From Sulfurisoma sp. (GTDB taxonomy: Bacteria > Pseudomonadota > Gammaproteobacteria > Burkholderiales > Rhodocyclaceae), in the NCBI GenBank assembly GCA_030691075.1, contig JAUYFI010000189.1:1-64000 (forward strand): a stretch of 64,000 nucleotides of DNA, read 5' to 3'. Below the pieces are notes generated by a model. It saw nothing but the letters and a program-made list of their open reading frames with translations, had not been told where the DNA came from and ran no database searches. Made by a program: the position numbers and the translations under genes. This document shows positions 58,488-64,000 of the stretch, piece by piece; within the stretch, counting starts at the first letter, position 1, and the number at the start of each line of letters is the position of its first letter.

Positions 58488-60782
58488 TTACTTGGCGACT
58501 TTCTTGGCGCCGTTCTGCTCAAGGTAGGTCTTGGCGCGCAGACCGAGGTCGGCGGTCTTGACCTGGTATTGCCAGATCTGCTCGGCCCAGAGGTTGGCAT
58601 TTTCCCAATCCTTCTTGGCGGCAAACGCCTCATGCTTCTCTTTCAGACCCTTGGTCTTGCCCAGTTGGTCGAAGGCATCTTCAACCATGGCCACGACATC
58701 CGGGAAGTCCTTGTAGTTGACGCTGGTGATGTAGGCCACGACGGAGTCGATGATGACCTGGGTGTCGACCACCTTCTTCACCGTTGCCTTGTACTCGGCT
58801 TCCGTGTAGCTGCCCTTGGCCAGCGTGGTCTTGGTCGCTTTCCAGCCCTTCGGCTTGACCAGGAGGTAGCCCTGCATCTCGAGGTGCAGCGCCGAGCAGA
58901 ACTCGGTGCAGTAGTACGGATACACGCCTTCCTTGTCGGCCTTGAACTTCACCGTCACGGTCTTGCCCGGCTCGATCGAGGCATGCACGTTGTAGGTCGA
59001 GACGGTGAAGCCGTGGGTCTCGTCCTGCGCGCGCTCGAGGTTGGTCAGGTGGATCGTCACCTCGTCGCCAACATCGACTTCGATGGTTTCCGGCGTGATG
59101 TGCGAGCGGATCAACGTGCCATAGACCGTGACCTGATTGCCCTTCTTGACCGTCCTCTCCTCGCCGGCGAGCGCCTTGCCCGGATGCGGCTTGTCGGTGC
59201 GGCTGTCGGTGCCGACCTTGTAGCGCACGCCCGGCTTGAGCTTGTCGGCCGAGATGGCGACGGCATAGTGCGGCTCGCCCAGCGGCAGCGGCATGTCGTA
59301 GAGAAGCTGCATCTTGTCGTTGCTGATGTCGATGAGCTGGTGGTTCTGCGGATGCAGCGGACCGACCGGCACGAAGCGGTCGATCGCCAGCTTGTTCAGC
59401 GCGACCAGATAGCGGCCCTTCGGATCGACGGAATCGCCTTCCATGGTCATCAGGTGGCCGATGTTGTAATGGACGGAGAGCTTGTCCACCACCTTGCCTT
59501 CGCAGTAGTTCCACTTGGCGACCTGGCTATCCACGTAGAGCGAGGTGTAGGCCAGGCAGGGCTTGGAGTCGTACTGGGTGTGCAGGGGGCCGAGGCCGAG
59601 TTGCACCTGCTTGTCCAGCGCGTCCTTCATCGCGATCACCGGGATGCCATACGGATCTTTCGATTCGAACTTGCCGGCCTTGATGGCGGCCATGATCTTC
59701 TCGAAGGAATAGACGGACACATGGGTGTCGAGCTTGCCGGAGACGATCATGTACTTGCCGTCCGGGGTGACATCGACGCCGTGCGGCGACTTGGGCTCGG
59801 GCACGAGGAAGAGGATGCCTTCCTTGATGGCCGTTTCCATCATGATGACGTTGTGACCGTTGATGACCTTGGCCTTGCCGGCCTTGACCAGCTCGGCGGC
59901 CTTCTTCCAGTTCATCACGTGCAGGTAGTCGGTGTCCTTGGCGGAGCAGCCGGCTTCATACGGCGGACGGCCCTTCTCGATGCCACCGACGTAACGCTCG
60001 GAACAGAACGAGTTGGTGAAGGCCCAGCCGTCGCTTGGCCCCTTGCCGGCGTCGGACAGATCCTGCGAGTAAGGCGGCAGTTCGAAGGAGAACGACTCCT
60101 TGGGATTGATGCGACCTTCCTTGCGGTCGAACTTCCAGTAGGTCACGCCACCGCGATACTTCTCGTTGAACTCTTCGAGCGGATAGAACTTCTTGTTCTC
60201 GAGCGGCGCGGCGTATTGCGCGGCCTCGATCACATACTCGCTGTTCGGGGTGACGAAGGCACCGCCGTGCTCGGACTTGTAGATCGGGTTGACCACGATC
60301 TGCTTGGTCTCGAAGTCGCGCAGGTCGATCACCGCCAGGCGCGGGTTGGCCTTGTCGTTGATGAACAGGAACTGGCCGTCGTACTTGCCGTTGGTCTCGG
60401 AGATCGCCGGGTGGTGGGTGTCGCCCCAGGTGATGTCCTTGCCGTCGATGCGGCCCTGCTTCAGCACGGCCTTCGAGTTCTCGTCGAAGCCGTAACCCTG
60501 CCAGGGCTCGGGCGTGAACACGCCGATGTACTTGAGGATGCGCATCGAGGGGATGCCATAGACGATGACCTGGCCGGACTGGCCGCCCGAGCTGAAGGTG
60601 ACGAACTCGTCGCGCTTGCCGGTGGGAACGTAGGTCTTGGAGGCCGCCAGCAGATCCTGCTGGCTCAAATTGCGACGCTTCATCACGTCCTGGAGGGATT
60701 CCGCCGACCACGCCGTGGCCGCCGCGAGGCCGAGGCCCGCTGCCAGCAGCAGCGAGGTGGATCGCACTGCAAATTTCTTCAT
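58488..60782 (-). CDS. nosZ: Nitrous oxide reductase NosZ, Sec-exported (clade II type)
   Basis: A 764-residue periplasmic enzyme that reduces N2O to N2. The signal peptide MKKFAVRSTSLLLAAGLGLA has no twin arginine, so export is by Sec, the mark of clade II NosZ. The seven CuZ histidines are present: H123 and H124 (DTHHP), H172 (EHGG), H334 (SPHGVD), H401 (GPLHTQYD), H443 (NIGHL) and H505 (EPHYAV). CuA ligands are H590 (ETHGF) and C625, C629, H633 and M636 (CTEFCSALHLEM). After CuA an extra 120 residues (about 645-764), helical and without CxxCH, extend the usual end. A long leader with an FNR-type box precedes it. Confidence 0.97.
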   Translation of the reverse strand: MKKFAVRSTSLLLAAGLGLAAATAWSAESLQDVMKRRNLSQQDLLAASKTYVPTGKRDEFVTFSSGGQSGQVIVYGIPSMRILKYIGVFTPEPWQGYGFDENSKAVLKQGRIDGKDITWGDTHHPAISETNGKYDGQFLFINDKANPRLAVIDLRDFETKQIVVNPIYKSEHGGAFVTPNSEYVIEAAQYAAPLENKKFYPLEEFNEKYRGGVTYWKFDRKEGRINPKESFSFELPPYSQDLSDAGKGPSDGWAFTNSFCSERYVGGIEKGRPPYEAGCSAKDTDYLHVMNWKKAAELVKAGKAKVINGHNVIMMETAIKEGILFLVPEPKSPHGVDVTPDGKYMIVSGKLDTHVSVYSFEKIMAAIKAGKFESKDPYGIPVIAMKDALDKQVQLGLGPLHTQYDSKPCLAYTSLYVDSQVAKWNYCEGKVVDKLSVHYNIGHLMTMEGDSVDPKGRYLVALNKLAIDRFVPVGPLHPQNHQLIDISNDKMQLLYDMPLPLGEPHYAVAISADKLKPGVRYKVGTDSRTDKPHPGKALAGEERTVKKGNQVTVYGTLIRSHITPETIEVDVGDEVTIHLTNLERAQDETHGFTVSTYNVHASIEPGKTVTVKFKADKEGVYPYYCTEFCSALHLEMQGYLLVKPKGWKATKTTLAKGSYTEAEYKATVKKVVDTQVIIDSVVAYITSVNYKDFPDVVAMVEDAFDQLGKTKGLKEKHEAFAAKKDWENANLWAEQIWQYQVKTADLGLRAKTYLEQNGAKKVAK

Positions 60783-60911
60783 AGTATTCTCCCAATGATA
60801 AACAACGAGTTGCGTCGCAACTTGCAGCAACAACACCCTGCAATCGCCATGCGACAAAATGCCGCTGCGGCAATTTGACGCAGAATTTATTGGCTTTTGC
60901 CCCGGATTGAT

Positions 60912-60925
60912 TTGACTTGAGTCAA
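60912..60925. promoter_or_regulatory. FNR/DNR-type box between nosZ and the copper genes
   Basis: TTGACTTGAGTCAA has inverted half-sites TTGAC and GTCAA and fits TTGA-N6-TCAA fully. For nosZ (minus) a -41.5 site gives a start near 60877 with TAAATT at -10 and a 95-base leader. For the plus-strand gene at 60966 a start near 60960 with AACAAT at -10 is also possible. One box may serve both sides. Confidence 0.65.
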
Positions 60926-60965
60926 GTCAAGTGCAGCTTTGGTACAGAACAATCGCCTCCTGCCC

Positions 60966-61439
60966 ATGAACCTGAATAAGAAAATCCTGATGGACCTCGT
61001 CGCCATCCTCGGCATCGTCCTGATCGCCGTCGTCGGTTACAAGCTATCTCCCCTGCTGCTGCCCAAGGCCGACATTACCGCCACGGTGGAGCCCGGCTGC
61101 GATCTGCACAAGCGCGCCTGCGCGGCGCGGCTGCCGGACGGCGGCCGCATCGAGCTGTCGATCGTTCCGCGACCGATTCCGACGATCGCTCCGCTGCAAG
61201 TCGAGGTAAAAACCTCCGGCATGGAGGCCGGCAAGGTCGAGATCGACTTCGCCGGCGTCGACATGAACATGGGCTACAACCGGCCCGAACTCGCCGCGGC
61301 CGGCCCGGGTGTATTCCGTGCCGAGGCACTGCTGCCCGTCTGCGTCACCGGCAAAATGGCCTGGGCCGCGACGGTGATCGTCGAAACCGGGCGCAACCGC
61401 ATCGCCGCGCCCTTCCGTTTCAACTCGGTGCCCGATTGA
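60966..61439 (+). CDS. FixH/YtkA-like membrane-anchored periplasmic protein
   Basis: A 157-residue protein with an N-terminal helix (LMDLVAILGIVLIAVVGYKL) and a periplasmic immunoglobulin-like domain containing EPGCDLHKRACAARLPDG, VEVKTSGMEAGKVEIDFAG and DMNMGYNRPEL. The Met- and His-containing segments and genomic partners suggest a role in copper delivery. It overlaps the following sco gene by one base (TGATG). The start at 60966 is preferred over a GTG at 60939. Confidence 0.75.
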   Translation: MNLNKKILMDLVAILGIVLIAVVGYKLSPLLLPKADITATVEPGCDLHKRACAARLPDGGRIELSIVPRPIPTIAPLQVEVKTSGMEAGKVEIDFAGVDMNMGYNRPELAAAGPGVFRAEALLPVCVTGKMAWAATVIVETGRNRIAAPFRFNSVPD

Positions 61440-62098
61440 TGTCGAATCCAATGTCGAATCGTTTGCTGCTCGCCGTCGTCATTCTCCTCGCCGCCGCCAG
61501 CATCGGCCTCGCGCTGTTCTGGAACCCGACGGCGACCACCGCCCCGTTCAAGCCGCCCCATTCCGCCCTGCCCGCCGCAACCGCACCCACGGGCGGCGAC
61601 TTCACCCTGCGGGCGGCGACCGGCCCGGTCTCGCTCAAGGACTATCGCGGCAAGGTGGTGCTGCTCTATTTCGGCTACACCTACTGCCCGGACATCTGCC
61701 CGACCTCGCTCACCGCCACCGCCCAGGGGCTTGCCAGCCTCGCCCCGGCGGAACTCGCGCGGGTGCGGACGATTTTCGTCTCGGTCGACCCCGAGCGCGA
61801 CACGCCGGAACGCCTGAAGGAATACGCGCCCTTCTTCCACCCCTCGATCATCGGCGTCACCGGCACGGCGGCCGAGATCGCCGATGTCGCCGGGCGCTAC
61901 GGCGCCAGCTACGCCAGGCAGCAGATCACCGGCGTGGCCAACTACGTCGTCGACCATTCGGCGCTGACCTACGTCATCGCCCCCGACGGGCGGCTGGTCG
62001 GCAGCCTGCCGCACGCCGCGCCGCCGCAACAAGTGGCCGCCGAGATCCGCAAATGGCTTTCCCCTTCCAGCACCGCCAACCAAGGAGCACCGCAATGA
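61439..62098 (+). CDS. SCO1/SenC copper chaperone near nosZ
   Basis: A 219-residue protein anchored by an N-terminal helix (RLLLAVVILLAAASIGLALF). The thioredoxin-fold Sco domain has GYTYCPDICPTSLT and the distal His in YVVDHSALTYV. Together with the PCuAC protein encoded next it forms the usual pair for CuA assembly, here probably for NosZ or for the heme-copper enzyme. It overlaps the PCuAC gene by four bases. Confidence 0.93.
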   Translation: MSNPMSNRLLLAVVILLAAASIGLALFWNPTATTAPFKPPHSALPAATAPTGGDFTLRAATGPVSLKDYRGKVVLLYFGYTYCPDICPTSLTATAQGLASLAPAELARVRTIFVSVDPERDTPERLKEYAPFFHPSIIGVTGTAAEIADVAGRYGASYARQQITGVANYVVDHSALTYVIAPDGRLVGSLPHAAPPQQVAAEIRKWLSPSSTANQGAPQ

Positions 62099-62601
62099 AT
62101 CGACTGACCTTCTCTCTCGCCACCGTGCTCGCCATCCTGGCTGCGCCGACATTCGCGGCCGGCGCCGCCGACAGCATCAGCGTGGTCGATCCCTACGTCC
62201 GCCAGGCGCCCCCCGGCGCCATGGCCACCGGCGCCTTCATGATCATCAAGAACTCCGGCGCCAAGGACGTGAAGGTGGTCAAGGCCGACAACCCCGCCTC
62301 GAAACTGACCGAACTGCACACTCACCTCAACGAGGGCGGCGTGATGAAAATGCGCCCGGTCAAGGACATCACTGTCAAGGCCAAGGGCGAGGCCGTGCTC
62401 AAGCCCGGCGGCCTGCACGTGATGCTGATCGAGATGAAGGCGCCGATGAAGGAAGGCGACATCATCCCGATCACCCTGACCTTCGACGACGGCAGCAGCA
62501 AAAAGGTCGATGTGCCGGTGAAGAAGCCGACGGCCGGCGACATGCCCATGAGTGGCATGGGCGGCATGCCTGCGGGCGGCCACGACATGCACAAGCATTG
62601 A
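62095..62601 (+). CDS. PCuAC-type periplasmic copper chaperone
   Basis: A 168-residue exported protein. After the signal peptide (SLATVLAILAAPTFAAGA) it has the PCuAC copper site spread over ELHTHLNEGGVMKMRPV and PGGLHVMLIEM, as in the H(M)x10Mx21HxM motif. The C-terminus adds a second Met/His-rich metal tail (MPMSGMGGMPAGGHDMHKH). PCuAC passes Cu(I) to Sco or CuA. It is last in a three-gene copper operon divergent from nosZ. Confidence 0.93.
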   Translation: MNRLTFSLATVLAILAAPTFAAGAADSISVVDPYVRQAPPGAMATGAFMIIKNSGAKDVKVVKADNPASKLTELHTHLNEGGVMKMRPVKDITVKAKGEAVLKPGGLHVMLIEMKAPMKEGDIIPITLTFDDGSSKKVDVPVKKPTAGDMPMSGMGGMPAGGHDMHKH

Positions 62602-62630
62602 AGCTTCGGGGTGAGCGCGCCGCGGCGCGC

Positions 62631-63353
62631 TCACCCCTCCTGCGAGACCTTCTCCAGCGCGGCAATATCGCCGCGAAAATGACGGCTGGCGGCGCCGCTG
62701 CCGCCTTTTACCAGCAGGCCCTGGCGCACGAACTCGGAGACGACGCGGCTCACCGTCTCGGGCGTGCTGCCGATGATGGCCGCCATGTCGTCCACGCTGA
62801 AGCGGTGGATGCGATCGCCGCTGCCAACGCGCAGGCGCAGCAGCAGGCGCGCCACGCGCGTGCGCGCCGGCGTGGTGCCGCCGACCAGTTCCGTCAGCCA
62901 GGTTTCGGCCTCGCGCAGGGCGGCCTGGGATTTTTCGAACAGCCGCGTTTGCAGAGACGCATGCTCGGCGACGAAGCGGCGGAAATAGGCGATCGGAATG
63001 CGGCAGGCACGCACCGTGCCCACGGCAATGGCGGCATGCTCGTGGTGATCCGCGAAGGCCGATTCGAAACCGGCGACGTCGCCGACCTTGAGCACCCGCA
63101 CGATGCGCTCGCCGCCGACGGGATCGAAGCGCACCATTTTCACCGCGCCGCCACGGATGCAATAGACCGCCTCGGTCGGCGCGCCCGTGCCGAAGATCGT
63201 CGCGCCGTGACTGTAGTCGAAGTCGTCGATGCCGGCGTGAAAATCCACCAGGTCATCAAGAGTGACGTCGGAACAGACCATGTCCTGCCGCAGGGCGCAG
63301 GCGAAACAGTTGCTGCGACCCTGGCAGCGGACTTGCGGTGGAGACTTGGCCAT
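62631..63353 (-). CDS. Crp/FNR-family regulator with N-terminal cysteines
   Basis: A 240-residue regulator. The N-terminus has four Cys (C10, C16, C19 and C27 in VRCQGRSNCFACALRQDMVC), suggestive of an oxygen- or NO-sensitive [4Fe-4S] cluster, though the spacing (CxxC then x7C) differs from E. coli FNR. A cyclic-nucleotide-type beta barrel and dimer helix follow. The winged helix has the recognition stretch GSTPETVSRVV, whose E-xx-SR matches FNR proteins that read TTGA half-sites. It is the natural candidate to act on the four boxes in this window. It is convergent with the PCuAC gene. Confidence 0.88.
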   Translation of the reverse strand: MAKSPPQVRCQGRSNCFACALRQDMVCSDVTLDDLVDFHAGIDDFDYSHGATIFGTGAPTEAVYCIRGGAVKMVRFDPVGGERIVRVLKVGDVAGFESAFADHHEHAAIAVGTVRACRIPIAYFRRFVAEHASLQTRLFEKSQAALREAETWLTELVGGTTPARTRVARLLLRLRVGSGDRIHRFSVDDMAAIIGSTPETVSRVVSEFVRQGLLVKGGSGAASRHFRGDIAALEKVSQEG

Positions 63354-63407
63354 GACGATGCGATCGGGGAAGGCTGCGGACGAAGCGCAATGATACCGCG
63401 CCGCCGC

Positions 63408-63433
63408 AAAAAGTCGGCGCTGGCGGCACGGCG
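63408..63433 (+). repeat. Dispersed AAAAAGTCGGCGCTGGCGGCACGGCG repeat
   Basis: An intact copy between the second nosL gene and the FNR-like regulator gene, with the GGCACGGCG extension. It serves as the reference for the interrupted copy in nosG. Confidence 0.85.
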
Positions 63434-63439
63434 AACGGC

Positions 63440-63931
63440 TCAGAACCCGCCGTCGTCGAGCCTGGCGGGCATGTCCTTCGTCACCTGCTCGAAGGTGAGA
63501 ATCTTTTTGCCCTTGTGCTCCTTGAGGAAATCGGCGGCATCCTCCCGCGTCGCCAGCGGCACGAACTCGTGGCCCATCGGCCCGAGCACGTCGGAACCGG
63601 TCACGTAGAAGGCTTTTCTCGCCTCGACCGGCTGGAGATTGTAGAAGTCGGTGACCCAGATCGACGCCATGTCCTCGCGCTTGTGGCCCGCCGCGTATTT
63701 CGCCGGCTCGAAGCGGAACTTGAACATGTCCTTGGCACCGTCGAAATGGTGGGCGTGGCCAGCCTTGTAGACGATGGTCGCCACCCAGTTGGGATACTTC
63801 GACACCAGCATGCCGCAAACGGGGCACAGATCCTTCGGCCCCGGCTTCGGCACGGCTACCACCTGGGCGGCGGCGAGCGCCACCCAGGCGGACAACAGGA
63901 AGGCGAAGAAATAACGCGCCGAACGACTCAT
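63440..63931 (-). CDS. Second NosL-like copper protein
   Basis: A 163-residue exported protein with signal peptide (FFAFLLSAWVALAAAQ) and the NosL-type metal site DLCPVCGMLVSKYPNW. Further conserved pieces are HAHHFDGAKDMFKF and VTGSDVLGPMGHEFVP. Unlike the NosL at 51242 it has no lipobox Cys at the cleavage site. It probably binds Cu(I) for NosZ or another cuproenzyme. Its ATG overlaps the stop of an upstream gene that runs off the window. Confidence 0.88.
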   Translation of the reverse strand: MSRSARYFFAFLLSAWVALAAAQVVAVPKPGPKDLCPVCGMLVSKYPNWVATIVYKAGHAHHFDGAKDMFKFRFEPAKYAAGHKREDMASIWVTDFYNLQPVEARKAFYVTGSDVLGPMGHEFVPLATREDAADFLKEHKGKKILTFEQVTKDMPARLDDGGF

Positions 63932-64000
63932 CAGTGCTTGTGCTCCATCGGTGCGGCCTTCTGCTGCTCCATCATTTTCTTGCGACGCTCGGCGCGGTTC
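63931..64000 (-). CDS. 3' end of a gene with a His/Met-rich tail (partial)
   Basis: Only the last 22 codons are in the window: NRAERRKKMMEQQKAAPMEH, then KH and TGA. The Met/His-rich end suggests metal binding and fits the copper theme. The stop overlaps the second nosL start (TGATG), so the two are co-translated. The family cannot be named from this fragment. Confidence 0.55.
   Translation of the reverse strand, partial: NRAERRKKMMEQQKAAPMEHKH

Noticed and set aside
58473-60878. 801-codon open frame opposite nosZ
   Set aside because: It mirrors NosZ codon structure, has no ribosome site or domain, and NosZ with all copper ligands is certain on the other strand.

Overview
The window looks like chromosomal DNA of a high-GC, facultatively denitrifying betaproteobacterium, most likely of the Rhodocyclales or a close relative. 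The grounds are the smc-zipA pair, the dapC-dapD-pilU-dapE-prmB order, a Sec-exported (clade II type) nitrous oxide reductase with a NosB/NosG/NosH-type cluster, and genes for heme d1 and heme A. No rRNA, tRNA or CRISPR array was recognised.

Layout. (1) 0.1-18.2 kb, housekeeping: zipA and smc (minus), queF, an EamA transporter (minus), dapC-dapD-pilU-dapE-prmB, an HU-like protein, a decayed isocitrate dehydrogenase gene cut by a scrap of an IS1595-type transposase, yqhA, class I fumarase, murI, and a nucleotide cyclase/P-loop NTPase pair. (2) 18.2-21.7 kb: a VapBC-type module, a secreted Met-rich protein, a PolB-like exonuclease. (3) 21.7-32.5 kb, the most unusual block: two different heme A synthases (minus) facing an operon-like run of a 47-aa membrane peptide, CuA subunit II, heme-copper subunit I, ctaB, sco, and two large cytochrome b fusion proteins that enclose a small anchored protein. 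Subunit I keeps all heme and CuB histidines but has Gln where oxidases carry the active-site Tyr, so it may be an NO reductase rather than an O2 reductase. One cytochrome b is fused to two [4Fe-4S] motifs and an MvhD-like domain, the other to a [2Fe-2S] domain and a flavin reductase. (4) 32.5-46.2 kb, accessory island: a DUF4143 ATPase, a second atypical heme-copper protein with Sco and YdbL-like neighbours, a large methyltransferase/nuclease gene, two toxin-antitoxin loci (one ruined), a four-gene set with DnaJ-like, HIRAN and WYL proteins, and hipBA. A 45-bp direct repeat brackets 36.7-44.4 kb. (5) 46.2-64 kb, nitrous oxide and heme d1 block: nosZ, two cytochromes c, nosB, nosD, nosG, nosH, nosF, nosL, nosY, a TlpA-like thioredoxin, a UbiA-type prenyltransferase, nirJ and nirN on the minus strand. 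Divergent from nosZ are copper-delivery genes (FixH-like, Sco, PCuAC), followed on the minus strand by an FNR-like regulator and a second nosL.

How it fits together. Four FNR/DNR-type palindromes lie before the heme-copper operon, before the first cytochrome b fusion, before the diheme cytochrome c gene and between nosZ and the copper genes. A Cys-rich FNR-like regulator with the ETVSR recognition motif is encoded close by. The simplest reading is a low-oxygen/NO-induced chain for the last steps of denitrification (NO to N2O to N2), with its own heme A and copper supply and possibly its own electron-input modules.

A second theme is a short dispersed repeat (core AAAGTCGGCGCTGGCGG). I count 14 copies, between and inside genes, often beside gene debris such as three scraps of the same DUF4062-type gene. 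All functions are inferred from reading the sequence; no database search was possible.
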